Shown: in pieces, positions 1-9,845 of the stretch
How the letters are laid out: each line of letters starts with the position of its first letter
Position numbering within the stretch: position 1 is the first letter of the stretch
DNA from: Hyaloraphidium curvatum
Lineage: Eukaryota > Monoblepharomycota > Hyaloraphidiomycetes > Hyaloraphidiales > Hyaloraphidiaceae
Length of the DNA stretch: 64,000 nt
Direction of reading: 5' to 3'
Assembly: GCA_025558095.1 (NCBI GenBank)
Contig: JAIVFI010000038.1
Coordinates: forward strand, 62,001 to 126,000
Notes under the pieces: generated by a model
Database searches by the model: none
What the model was told of the DNA's origin: nothing
Seen by the model: only the letters and a program-made list of their open reading frames with translations
Program-made: the position numbers and the translations under genes

Positions 1-1175
1 CGTGCTCATCTGCTCGGACAACCTCCCCCGTATCATCGACTTCGGCTCAACGCGCACGGTGGACTTCATGCGCGACGGTTTCAACGGGCTCAAGGCCGGC
101 AAGCCTCGGCCCAACATCGGGCAGACGCCGGGCTATCAGGCCCCCGAGTTCAGCTCGGCGACGATCAAAAAGTTCCCAAATGCCCCGCTCGCAAAGTACG
201 GATCGGACACATTCGGTGCGACCTTCACTGCTGGGTTCCCGGATGGTTGCTGACCGCTCGGTGTCAGCCCTCGGTCGGATGCTCTACGATCTCTACCATA
301 TGGGCGACTGGACGGGATCGTTCATGCCGTACCGCAAGGGCGACTTCACCCCCGGATCGTGGGGCAGTGGCAAAGGGCCGTGGTACGAGGGCCCGTACCC
401 GCGCTTCCCGACCCTGCCCAGGGCGCGCACCAAGGCCGTCATGGATCTCGCCAACAAGCTCGCCGCGTACAAGCTCGCCGACCGCCCCGATTCGCCCGGC
501 GAGCTGCTCGAGGCCGTGTTCACGTCGGACTACATCCTCGGCAGCGGCGCCCCCGAGTTCCAGGTCGAGGGGGCGACCCCGTTGGCCAAGGCGCAGGCTA
601 TCATCCAGCGCCTGAACGAGCAGGGGATCGAGGCCGCGACGACGGATAACCAGCTCCTGCCGGGGGAGACTTTCGCCGGGGTCCTGACTGCGTGGAAGAA
701 GGGCGGCGCCCAGCCGGTGCAGGCCGCCATGAGCCTCATCAAGGACTACCGCTGCGGGACCAAGATCAAGGTCAAGGTCGCGTTGTCCGAGACCTACAAA
801 GCCCTGTGCATCAACGGCGGCCTGGACCCGGCCACCACGCGGCTGTACTTCAAGCTCTCACCCAAGAGCAAGGCCAAGAAGGGGCGGTCCAAACTGGTGT
901 CGATCCTCGACGTGCCGGCGTGCGACTTCCTCAGGGACAAGGTGAATCGGTGGTCGCGCAACAACGAGCTGCAAGGGGGCACAGGCAAGGCCGCCCCGAC
1001 GGACATCTCGGTCACGGTCCCGGCGGGCGCCGTGTCGCCGGGGAGCTACTTCCTGTACGGGAAGATAAAGTCGTTCGAGTCGGCCAGGAAGGTCAAGGCC
1101 GCGGGGCAGGAGTACCGGTCGGGCAACGCGGAGGGATACACGAGCGAGGTGCCCGTGGTGGTCGTCGGCTGCTGA
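1..1175 (+). CDS. secreted protein-kinase-like protein, 3' part (copy 1 of a tandem pair)
   Basis: Exons <1-215 and 268-1175 (52 bp GT-AG intron, donor gtgcga). The 5' end lies outside the window. The first exon encodes the kinase activation region: a DFG-type motif (IIDFGST) and an APEF motif (GYQAPEF). The second exon continues through the kinase C-lobe into a domain of roughly 200 residues, rich in predicted beta-strand, ending in VVVVGC. The same architecture appears in the complete copy at 1552-3876, which shows a signal peptide and an N-lobe, so this copy was probably alike. Intron position and phase match the second intron of copy 2. The C-terminal domain is not one I recognise; substrate unknown. 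Confidence 0.8.
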   Translation, partial: CSSARTTSPVSSTSAQRARWTSCATVSTGSRPASLGPTSGRRRAIRPPSSARRRSKSSQMPRSQSTDRTHSVRPSLLGSRMVADRSVSALGRMLYDLYHMGDWTGSFMPYRKGDFTPGSWGSGKGPWYEGPYPRFPTLPRARTKAVMDLANKLAAYKLADRPDSPGELLEAVFTSDYILGSGAPEFQVEGATPLAKAQAIIQRLNEQGIEAATTDNQLLPGETFAGVLTAWKKGGAQPVQAAMSLIKDYRCGTKIKVKVALSETYKALCINGGLDPATTRLYFKLSPKSKAKKGRSKLVSILDVPACDFLRDKVNRWSRNNELQGGTGKAAPTDISVTVPAGAVSPGSYFLYGKIKSFESARKVKAAGQEYRSGNAEGYTSEVPVVVVGC

Positions 1176-1228
1176 TGTACGCAGCCGCATGAAAAATTGG
1201 GCAGTTTTCTTGCAGCACGCATCCTTTA

Positions 1229-1376
1229 CTACACCGACACCCCATTACGAAAACGGTCCCAGGAAACCCGGCAATCATCGATTCCGTTGAGTTCCACCTC
1301 CACCCCTGCCGCCCTCAAGGGGGCAAAAGACTCTACCAATTCTGCAGCTACCAAGCAGCTCTCTGTGTTCTGCCTG
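1229..1376 (-). pseudogene. C-terminal remnant of a leucine-rich family gene, downstream of kinase copy 1
   Basis: Reading antisense, a short frame ends at a TAG at 1229-1231 with about 48 plausible residues (AELVESFAPLRAAGVEVEL, then a DD pair, W and F near the end). It aligns end to end with the tail of the remnant at 3931-4220, which lies in the same place behind kinase copy 2: E-L-x-APL-x-A, VEV, DD, W and F recur in register. Nothing resembling the rest of a protein precedes it, so I read it as a gene fragment carried in the tandem duplication. It could also be a very small gene. Confidence 0.4.
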
Positions 1377-1551
1377 CTTTGAATGGCTATCCCTTGTGTT
1401 GCGCCATTTCCTCGTCGGTCGCCAAGCCCGGCGGCCGACGGAACGTCCCTGAAAACGACCCTGAGGACCCGCCGAACCCCCACGCCCCAGTTGGGATACA
1501 GCGAACCCACATTCGGGAGCGGCCGTGAGCACTGCCTCTTTGCGATCCGTC

Positions 1552-3876
1552 ATGCGGCTTCAGGGTCCGGGACGACCGGTCGGCGCAGCGGCGGCGCGAT
1601 GCCCGTCGCTCGCCTCCCTTCTGTTCTCCGCGCTCCTCCTCTTCGCCGCGGCCCCGGCTCGAGCGGCCGAGCGCCGGCCCTCGTCGAGCAAGCCATCGCT
1701 CGACGTGCGGCTCGCGGACCTCGCGGCGCTGCGCATCCCCGCAAACCTCGTCGACCGCACCACCATCGGCCACGACCTTGGTCCCGCCGACCTCGACTTT
1801 GGCGGCGACGCTGTGCTCGGCGCTGGCGGCTTCGGCACCGTGCGCAAGGTCACCGTAGTTCCCCTGCGCGGCAAGACGGACCGCGTGTTCGCCGCCAAAG
1901 GCGCCTTCAACATCGGCGGCGACCCGCGCGACGACTTCCTCCGGCACCTCAGGACCTTCCGCGCCGCTCATCCCGACGCTCACGAGTGGGACAACAACTT
2001 CTGGTCGCGGTTTCGGACCTACCTCTCGACGGAACAGCACCTCGCCAAAGCGGCGCAGGATCAGATGTTTGTCCAGGCCATGACCGACGGCAAAGGCACC
2101 TGGGAGGCTTCGCTCTACGAGATCGAGGCGCTGAAGGCCCTCGTCGGCGGCCCGTTTATCCTGCGATACTGGGGATCCTACGCCGGACCGCTGCCCAGGA
2201 GCGAGTCCCTGATCAGGGGCATGCAGAGGAGCATGCTGCTGATGACCGTTTGCTCGGGCGGGGACATGTCCAAGTGGAAAAATGACGGAACGGTCCTCCC
2301 GGGGAAGGATGCCAGCAAGAAGAAGAACAACGAGTACATCAAGATGCTGAAGAAGATCGAGGATGACAAGATCTTGGAGGACAACGGGCTCTATCCGGAC
2401 AACGGGCAGAGCGAGCTCGGGTCCAGGCGGTTGGTCCGCCGCAATTTCCGGAGACAGGCCGACGACGACGACGCCGCCGCGGGGGAGGACGAGGGCGGAG
2501 AGGCCGAAGGGGACGAGGCCGAACCGAACGACGGGAGCCTGGGCCCCTTCACGGACGCCAAGGCCGCCGCTATGTTTGCGCGCGTGGTGATCGGCGTCGC
2601 TTACATGCACCAGCGAGGCTTCATCCACAATGACATCAAGGTGAGGGCCCGCGTCGGGGCCGAAGCCGGGAAAGAAGGAGGCGTGCCGGCATTGACCGCC
2701 ATCGTCACAGGCCTCCAACGTCCTCATCTGCTCCGACAAACTCCCCCGCATCATCGATTTCGGCTCCACCCGCACGGTGGATTTCATGAGGGACGCCTTC
2801 GCCGGGCTCAAGGCCGGCAAGCCCCGGCCCTTTATCGGGCAAACGCCCGGGTACCAGGCCCCCGAGTTCAGCACAGCGACGATCGAGAAGTTCCCCAACG
2901 CCCCGCTCGCCAAGTACGGCTCTGATACCTACGGTGCGTCATTTTTCGCCGTGGGGTCTGGTCGGAAAGCGGCTAACTGCTCGTGGCAGCGCTCGGACGC
3001 ATGCTCTACGACCTCTACTACATGGGCGACTGGTCGGGATCCTTTCCCCCGAACCGCAAGGGCGACTTCACAAGGGCAACATACGGGTCCGGCAAAGGCC
3101 CCTGGTACGAGGGTCCCTACCCGCGCTTCCCGACCCTCCCCAGGGCGCGCACCAAGGCCGTCATGGATCTCGCCAACAAGCTCGCCGCGTACAAGCTCGC
3201 CGACCGCCCCGATTCTCCCGGCGAGCTTCTCGCGGCCGTGTTCACGTCGGACTACATCCTCGGCAGCGGCGCCCCCGAGTTCCAGGTCGAGGGGGCGACC
3301 CCGTTGGCCAAGGCGCAGGCTATCATCCAGCGTCTGAACGAGCAGGGGATCGAGGCGGCGACGACCGACAACCAGCTGCTGCCCGGGGAGTCGTTCGCGG
3401 GGGTGCTCACGGCGTGGAAGAAGGGCAGCGCGCAGCCTGCGCAGCCGGCCATGAGCCTCATCAAGGAGTACCGTTGCGGCACCAAGATCAAGGTCAAGGT
3501 TTCGTTATCGGAGCGCTACAGGGCGTTGTGCGCCGAAGGTGGCCTTAACCCGGCTGCGTCGCGGCTATACTTCAAGCTCTCCCCCAAGAGCAAGGCCAAG
3601 TCCGGGAGGTCGAAGCTGGTGTCGATCTTTGACGTGCCGGCGTGCGACTTCCTCAGGGACAAGGCGGCCAAAAGCGCGCTGACGGGTAAGCTCGCGCCCA
3701 CGGACATCTCGATCACGGTCCCGCCGCGCGCGGTGCCGCCGGGGAGCTACTTCCTGTACGGCAAGATCAAGTCTTTCGGCTCGGCCCAGAAGGTCAAGGC
3801 GGCGGGGCAGGAGAGCAGGACGGGCAATGTGGAGGGCTACACGAGCGAAGTGCCGTTGGTGGTCGTCGGGTGCTGA
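1552..3876 (+). CDS. secreted protein-kinase-like protein (copy 2, complete)
   Basis: Exons 1552-2640, 2711-2933 and 2990-3876; 732 residues. ATG 1552 is chosen because an Ala/Leu-rich signal peptide follows immediately (cleavage near ARA-AERR). Kinase landmarks: glycine loop GAGGFGTV near residue 90, likely ATP-lysine in FAAKGA near 116, catalytic loop HNDIK (Asp about 361) and DFG about 379, then GYQAPEF. The usual HRD arginine is Asn, so this is a non-RD kinase, but the catalytic residues are present. An acidic insert lies before the catalytic loop. A C-terminal domain of about 200 residues follows. A kinase with a signal peptide probably acts in the secretory pathway or outside the cell. 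It forms a tandem pair with the gene at 1-1175. Confidence 0.85.
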
Positions 3877-3930
3877 TCTGCCAATCTGCCCAGCCAAAAA
3901 TGTACAGGTGCAGGTCCGGCAACCTTATAC

Positions 3931-4220
3931 CTAGTACAGCGCTGACCCGTATTGGAACACGGTCCAACCGGGTCCCCTCCAATCATCGACCTCGCGGACC
4001 TCCACCGGTATGCTCAGTGCCTTCAGGGGAGCGAGCAGCTCCGCACCGCGCGCGATGTAGTCTCTCCTCTCGTGGTCGGAAATGTACGTAACGCAGACGC
4101 GCACGGAGAGCGGGTTCGACCGCGCGACGGCCGCGAGGGCCCCGGCGAAGCGTTCGCCGGACGCATGACGTGGTTCCAGACGAAGAGCCTCTTGAGCCCG
4201 GGTGGGAGGTGCACCATGCT
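3931..4220 (-). pseudogene. C-terminal remnant of a leucine-rich family gene, downstream of kinase copy 2
   Basis: The antisense frame ending at TAG 3931-3933 encodes about 70 convincing residues, including PLSVRVCVTYISDHERRDY and a W...F tail. A further piece, LPPGLKRLFVW near 4160-4215, sits in a different frame, so the coding signal is broken by a frameshift or a lost intron. LP-x-x-L-x-RL and PLxVRV patterns resemble the repeat segments of the MYND proteins at 22267 and 31354, but there is no MYND finger. The upstream part of any such gene would collide with the acyltransferase gene starting at 4315. Best read as a truncated gene; the paired remnant is at 1229-1376. Confidence 0.45.
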
Positions 4221-4314
4221 TCCAATGTTGGGGTCGGGTGATCGGCGTTGCGTGTCCTTGCGACTCCGCACCCAACTCCGGCCCGCATCGCGGTCGGAGA
4301 GCGCGAATTCCGTG

Positions 4315-7156
4315 ATGTCGGAAGGGCTGCCGACGTACTCGCCGGCTTTGCCGCCGCGGAGCACCCCGCCGGCCGTGCCGCAACGGACAACGTCGGCCGT
4401 CGGCCGCGCCGCCGCACCCCCGCAGCCCGCGTCGCCGGCAACGCTGGTCGCCCCGCAGGCGCCGCCCGTGCCGCGGTACCCCGCTCCAGACGCGCCCCGG
4501 TCCTCGGGCCTCCGGACCGGGCCCTCCTGGCGCGTCCCCAAGCCGCCCGCAACCCCCGCCCCGCAGCCGGTCGGCAACGCGGCAATCTCGCCGTCGTTCG
4601 ACTACAATGCCCCTGCTCAGCAGACTTTCAGCCTGAAGGACCTGCCGACGCCGATCGGGCGGCCGCTCAACGCCGTTCTGTCGATCCCGAACGCGTTCCT
4701 GCAGCCCATCGTGACGCAGGGCCAGTCGCTGTACTTGAGCCACCTGCGGCGCCGCGGTGTGGGCGAGGTTGCCCGGGAGCAAGGGCTGGCGCCCTACTTC
4801 CCCGTGCTCATCGTGCCGGGGTTCATGAGCAGCGGGCTCAAGATCGTCGAGAGCACGATGAGGCCGGACTGGGTCGGCGAGCGCGCGTGGCTGTCGATCC
4901 AGAAGCTCGGCTTTGGCGGAGTTGCGGCACGGAACGAAGAGGGTGAGTGTCGTTTCGGGGGTACATGGCTCAACTTCCACCTGACTTCCCTCCATCGAAC
5001 CAGTCCTCCGCGAGTTCAACCAGCGCGCCCCTTCCCCGTCGGCCTCGACGCCGACATCCTCGCTCGCCCCGCCGAGCCCCATCCGCACTTCCACCCCTTC
5101 AACAGCGACGCCCCCGAACCTTCCCCGGCGCCCGTCGTCGGCTTCCACCTCGTCCGCCTCGGTAGCCGACGACGACGACGACGAACCGCCCTCGTACGAC
5201 GACATTGACGCCGCCTCGGTGGCCAATCTCGGCCCCGCCGCCGCCGGCGAATCGCAAACGCAGCGCGCGTGGCTCGCCCACGTCACCCTGGGCCACGACG
5301 CGCGCGAGGATCCCCAGCACTGCATGGTGCGCCCCCTCGCCGGGCTCGAGGGCGTCGACTTTCTCCAGCCGGGCGCGCTTCTCGAGCTCGGCACGTACGT
5401 GTTCGGCCCGCTGATCAAGCAGCTCGTGGACGTCGGGTACAGGCCGGGGTTCAACCTCGAGGCCGCGCCGTACGACTGGCGGCTGTGCCCGCCGGACCTG
5501 GAGGACCGCGACGGGTACTTTTCCCGCCTGGCACGGACCGTCGAGCGGCTCTGTGCGACGGGCAACAACGTCCCCGTGGTGCTCCTCGCGCACTCGATGG
5601 GGTGCCGCATCGCGCATTACTTTTCCGAATGGGCGCACGAGCGCCTCGGGGACGCGTGGTGCGCGCGCTTCATCCATTCGGTGGTGGCCGTCGGCGGCCC
5701 CTGGCTCGGCGCGCAGAAGAGCGGCCGCGGGTCGGTGACGGGCGACTCGATGGGCGTGCCCTTCCTCAAGCCGGACGAGTGCATCTGGTACTCGCGCCGG
5801 CTGGGCAGCCCGCCGCTGCTGTTCCCCGTCGGGCCGAGGTTCTGGAGCTTCCTCGCCCCGGCTTTCGCCTCGGCGCGGCCGCCGGCGCAGGAGGACGTGA
5901 CCTTCTGCTTCGTCAAGCAGGAATCCTACCTCGTCCTGACCGTCTGCTCCGTCGCCGTTGCGCCGACCGCCTACACGGCGTCGGCGGACGGCCGCACCCC
6001 GCACTACATCCAGCTGGAATGGCGCGGCCGCAAGGTCAGGTCGGAATCCAACCCCTTCTTCTCCCTCGCCGCGCGCACGCTCGAGTGGACCTCCCCGCAG
6101 CGCTTCCAGCTCCCCACCGAGCACCCCGGCAAGCTCGTCGCTGGCCACCCCTCGAGCATCCTCAAGATCTCCCTGATGCTCGACGTGCCGGGGCTGGACC
6201 CCGTCGTCGCGCTCGCGGAGCTGGACCTCGGCGCGCGGTTCGCCTCCTCCGCCGGCGCAGCGGGGGCGGGCGAGGACCTCCGCCTGCTCGAGGAATGGGA
6301 CGGCGTGCCCCTCCTCGCCAGGGACCTCCCTGCCCCCTCCGCGCACCTCTCCGCCACGGTCTCGCTCCGCACCTCGATGCCCGCCGCCGCCCCCGTGCCG
6401 GGGTGGAACCCCTCCCGGCCGGGGGAAGCGTACGCGCCCGCCGCGGTCAGGGAGATGCTGCTGGAGGACGGCGCGATGGCGCTGCTGAATCTGTGGGAGG
6501 GGGTGTACGCGGAGGATCCGCGGGCGGCGAGGTCGCTGCAGGGGTTGCCGCCGAGGGGTATCAAGGCGTGGCACAGTGGGTTTCCGGACGCTGCGCTCGG
6601 TCGGCGGGTTACTGACCCGCCGCAAACCAGTCGTCTACTCGACGGGCCGCAGGACCGAGGTCGGCTTCTGCGTGCGCAGGCGGTTCTGCAGGGTCACCAA
6701 AGGGCCGGACGGCGGCCCGTGGAACCAGTTCAAGCTCGACAAGGGACCGCGCACGGTGCCGGGGACCAACGGGAAGCTGGTCTGCGAGAACGGGATCGTG
6801 TACGAGGTGGGCTGCAGCGCCGGCTCGCCCTTTGCCCGCGATGGCTTACCCACCTCCCCGTGTTTCAGACCCCCGCGACACCGCAGCCCTCCCTCGACCC
6901 GACCAAACCCGCCGCCACCTCCGGCGACGGCACCGTCCCGTACATCTCCCTCATCCACCCCTTCACCTGGCGCGCCGCGGACCCCTCGATGGCCGTGTCG
7001 TCGCACCTGGTGCCCGGGGCGGAGCACCGCGCGATCCTGGCGGACGAGGGGTTCCAGCGGCACGTGCTGGACTACGTGTGCGCGAGGCCCAAGAAGGGGC
7101 TGAGGGAGGTGAAGCCGATCAGCACGAGGGAGAAGGTGGAGAGGTGGTTCAAGTAG
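4315..7156 (+). CDS. LCAT/PDAT-like acyltransferase (alpha/beta hydrolase)
   Basis: Exons 4315-4942, 5004-6575, 6631-6806 and 6869-7156; 887 residues. The family transfers acyl chains from phospholipids to sterols or diacylglycerol. Visible signatures: an oxyanion-region VPGF, PYDWR, nucleophile elbow AHSMG (Ser about 407), SGDGTVPY (catalytic Asp about 812) and a late His in PGAEHR (about 845). About 200 N-terminal residues are Pro/Ala-rich and probably disordered; a Ser/Thr/Pro stretch with an Asp run encoded near 5167-5183 interrupts the domain after exon 1. ATG 4315 is the last good start before the conserved region; the open frame extends upstream to 3952. No signal peptide is evident. 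LCAT versus PDAT function cannot be settled here. Confidence 0.85.
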
Positions 7157-7365
7157 CGGAGAGGCCTTACGGGGAACGGACGTGGACTCGGACGTGGACG
7201 AATGAATGGACGATGAACGCACAAGTATCCCCCAGTTCTTCTCTATACTTTTCGATGGCTTTTTGGCTACAACCAAACTGCTCTTTTTTCCAGTCTTTGG
7301 TTGCCGATGACGTGGTCGCGGCGCGTCAAGCGCTTCGCTTCAAATGTCAAGATTGCGCCCCGCAA

Positions 7366-8031
7366 TCAGTGTCCGGCGTGCTCCATCCACCCGAACGCAG
7401 GCGGGAACGGCGGCAGCGGCATCCCCGCCCCCGGGAACCCGAACCCGTGCCCGTGGTGGTGGCCGTGCCCGTGCCCAAAGTGCCCGAACGCCGGCGGGCC
7501 GTGGTGGTGCCCGCGGCCCCCGTGCCCTCCCCCCCTGCCGCCGTGCCCGTGCCTCCCCCTCCCGTGCTTCCCGCCCCATTGCGGCGGCGGGGGCATCGGG
7601 GGCACGGGCCCGCCGAGCATGGCGACGATCTCGGCGACCAGCGCGGGGTCGGCGCCCGAGGCGGCCAAGAAGGGGCATCCGTGCATGCCGGGGCCGCGGC
7701 GGTGGAAGTGGCGGTGCTTGCGGTGCTTCTTCCCGCGGCGGGAGGAGCCGGAGGAGCTTGATGACGAGGAGCTGGAGCTGCCGCTCGAGGAAGAGTCGGA
7801 GCCCGACTCCGAGTCGGACGATTCCGACGACGAGGAGGAGGAGCTATCGGCCTTGCGGTGGGCGCGGCGGCCCTTGCCCTTGCGGTGGCGGCGGTCGCGC
7901 TTCCCCCTCGCGGGCTCGGCGGCCTCGACGTGCTGCTGCGCGGCCTGGTTGTCGGCGGCGGGCATCGGCTCGTCGGCCTCGCCGTGCACCGCCTCCTTCT
8001 CCTTCTGCTGCGTGTTCTCGATGAGAGCCAT
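7366..8031 (-). CDS. Ser-rich, Arg/Lys-rich and His/Gly-rich protein
   Basis: Single exon, 221 residues. The N-terminal third is charged; next come RK clusters and a run dominated by serine (about residues 65-95) with scattered Glu/Asp. A short structured-looking segment follows (GMHGCPFLAASGADPALV), then a tail of about 70 residues made of His, Gly, Pro and Phe. His/Gly-rich tails can bind metal or drive condensation, and the Ser/Arg part resembles phosphorylated low-complexity regions, but I recognise no family. A TATA box lies 36 bp upstream of the ATG. The reverse strand is also open, so overlapping shadow frames exist; the ATG, TATA box and composition favour this strand. Confidence 0.6.
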   Translation of the reverse strand: MALIENTQQKEKEAVHGEADEPMPAADNQAAQQHVEAAEPARGKRDRRHRKGKGRRAHRKADSSSSSSSESSDSESGSDSSSSGSSSSSSSSSSGSSRRGKKHRKHRHFHRRGPGMHGCPFLAASGADPALVAEIVAMLGGPVPPMPPPPQWGGKHGRGRHGHGGRGGGHGGRGHHHGPPAFGHFGHGHGHHHGHGFGFPGAGMPLPPFPPAFGWMEHAGH

Positions 8032-8066
8032 TGCGTTGTCTGCGGATGCCGGAGGTTCCCCCGGGG

Positions 8067-8074
8067 TTTATATA
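8067..8074 (-). promoter_or_regulatory. TATA box of the Ser/His-rich gene
   Basis: Read on the minus strand the eight bases are TATATAAA, in a region otherwise almost all G and C. The box is 36 bp upstream of the ATG at 8031, implying a 5' leader of only a few bases if the usual spacing of about 30 bp to the start site holds. Confidence 0.55.
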
Positions 8075-8481
8075 CCCGCGCGGGGGCGCTTGCGCAACCT
8101 GCTGCGCGCGCGCAGCACCTGGCTTAGCCCGCCGGACCCTCCAGACCAATCACGATCACGTGCCGGCGGTCCGGCGGGGGCCGGGCCAGATCAATAGATC
8201 GGTGCCGCGGCGGTGCTAAGCGTACAGCGCGGTGCGGGAGGTTGGTCTGGAGGGCGATGGGCGGGTTGGGTGGCCGGGCGGGCTTCCGGGCGACGGGATC
8301 GGTCGGCCGTGCATGCGGTGTGTCCGGACCCAGCTTACCGCCGTGCGCGGGGGTTCGAGGCCGCGTGTCCCCCTTGCCCGATGTGCCTTTTCCCGAAGAT
8401 CGGCTCGGGGCGAGGGAGGGTCGATCGGGCGGGTGTGTGCGGGCGGTTGGCGGGCCGATTTGCGGGAGCCCTTCGTCGCTA
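8075..8481. other. divergent intergenic region
   Basis: About 400 bp between two divergently transcribed genes (starts at 8031 minus and 8482 plus). Very GC-rich, with GGTCGG/CCGACC-like short repeats and no convincing gene. It presumably holds both promoters; only the minus-strand gene shows a TATA box. Confidence 0.5.
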
Positions 8482-9543
8482 ATGGCCCCGGCCCGCCGCG
8501 CGCGCGCACTGGCCGCCGTGCCCCTGGCGCTGTCGATCGCGGTGCTGCTGTCGCCGGCGGAGTTTGACGGCGGGGGCGACGCGGGCGGCGGCGCGTGGGT
8601 GCCGGCGGCGGGGCCGCCGCCGTACCCGCTGGACTGCCCGTTCCTCACCGATTACGACCGCTGCGGGGCGGAGCGCACCGCGGAGATCAACCGCTGGCGG
8701 TGGCGCGGCCACGGGGACCTGGCGGGGCTGCCCGACGGCGTGTCGCCCGCCGACGTCCTCCGGAAGTGCCTGTCTGGCCGGACACTCGCGCTCACGGGCG
8801 ACTCCATCTCTCGCCAGGCGTGGCATTCCCTGCAGTGCCTGCTCTGGGCGTCCGGCGTGGAAGTGGAGGCGGACAAGGCGACCGCCGGCCTCGCCGTGGA
8901 GCTGTGGCATCTCCGCGCCGGCCCCGGCCCGCCGGCGCGGGTCGCCGCGGCCATCGGCAACGTCTACCTCGCCGAGCACACCGGCACCAGACCCCACAAC
9001 GCCACCGTGCTCCCGCTGCCCTCCCCCGCCACCCGCCGCGTGCTCGCCCTGCGCCCGGACATCGCCGTGCTCTCGGCCGGCAACCACTTCGACCAGACCG
9101 CGCAGCGCAACCCCGCACAGGACTGGCGGGCCGCCACGGACGCCGCGCTGGACGCCGTCGTGCTCGCTGCCCGCTCGTCCCCGGGCACCCGCTACATATG
9201 GCGCACGGTGCCGGTGCGCCACTTCCGCACCCTGCACCTCGCCCGCAACGGCTCCCTGTCCGGCGTGTGCGACGCCTCCCCCTCCCCCTTCCCGCATGCC
9301 AAACCGTCGGACTACGTGCACGGCCCCGCGACGGCGGCCCAAAACGCCATGGCGCGCGCGCGCCTCCGACCCGCGGGGTTCGAGATAATGGACGCCGCGG
9401 AGATCTCGATGCCCAGGGGCGCTGCGCACAGGCAGGGCGGGGACTGCTCGCACTATTGTTTGCCGGGGGTGCCGGACGCGTGGGCGGGGGTGCTGCTGCG
9501 GATGGTGTGGGACCGGTGCGGGGAGGGCACCGCTCCGGATTGA
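8482..9543 (+). CDS. secreted PC-esterase / TBL-like SGNH enzyme
   Basis: Single exon, 353 residues. ATG 8482 gives a short basic N-terminus and a hydrophobic segment (signal peptide or anchor). The body carries the two signatures of the PMR5/Trichome-birefringence-like and Cas1p-type acyl-esterase families: GDSISRQ (nucleophile serine) and, near the C-terminus, DCSHYCLPGVPDAW (the D-x-x-H partner). Several cysteines suggest disulfides. Such enzymes add or remove O-acetyl groups on polysaccharides in the secretory pathway. The acceptor here is unknown; chitin or other cell-wall glycans are possible. The frame is open upstream to 8242, but that extension lacks a signal. Confidence 0.8.
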   Translation: MAPARRARALAAVPLALSIAVLLSPAEFDGGGDAGGGAWVPAAGPPPYPLDCPFLTDYDRCGAERTAEINRWRWRGHGDLAGLPDGVSPADVLRKCLSGRTLALTGDSISRQAWHSLQCLLWASGVEVEADKATAGLAVELWHLRAGPGPPARVAAAIGNVYLAEHTGTRPHNATVLPLPSPATRRVLALRPDIAVLSAGNHFDQTAQRNPAQDWRAATDAALDAVVLAARSSPGTRYIWRTVPVRHFRTLHLARNGSLSGVCDASPSPFPHAKPSDYVHGPATAAQNAMARARLRPAGFEIMDAAEISMPRGAAHRQGGDCSHYCLPGVPDAWAGVLLRMVWDRCGEGTAPD

Positions 9544-9845
9544 CCGGTACCGGCGGGCTCCCGGTCACGCGCGCCTTGCCGGTGCAACAGACGCGGATGG
9601 AAAACTTTCCGTGCCGGTCCTTCCGTGTGTCCCGGATCCGCGATCGGTGATTGGACCACAGGGTTCGACGGGCTTGGCGACCGCCGCCCCCGCCGCCCTC
9701 TGGTGCGGAGATATTCGCACGCGCGCACCGATGCTCCGAGCGAGCACGGAACTGTTGCCAAGAACATCTATAGACACCCGCACTGCCGCGGAAATCCCCG
9801 CTGGGAGCCCAAACCCCGCCGCCCCGCCCGCCCTCGCCCGACGGC
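9544..9845. other. convergent intergenic region
   Basis: Lies between the stop codons of two converging genes. No gene, repeat or RNA signal seen; presumably the two 3' untranslated regions. Confidence 0.5.

Noticed and set aside
1387-2913. 508-residue antisense frame over kinase copy 2
   Set aside because: No domain or signal; a mirror of G/C-ending codons in the kinase gene.
3931-5610. Long minus-strand open frame across the acyltransferase gene
   Set aside because: Apart from its last 70 codons it is a GC-driven shadow with no motifs; the plus strand carries a clear spliced LCAT gene.
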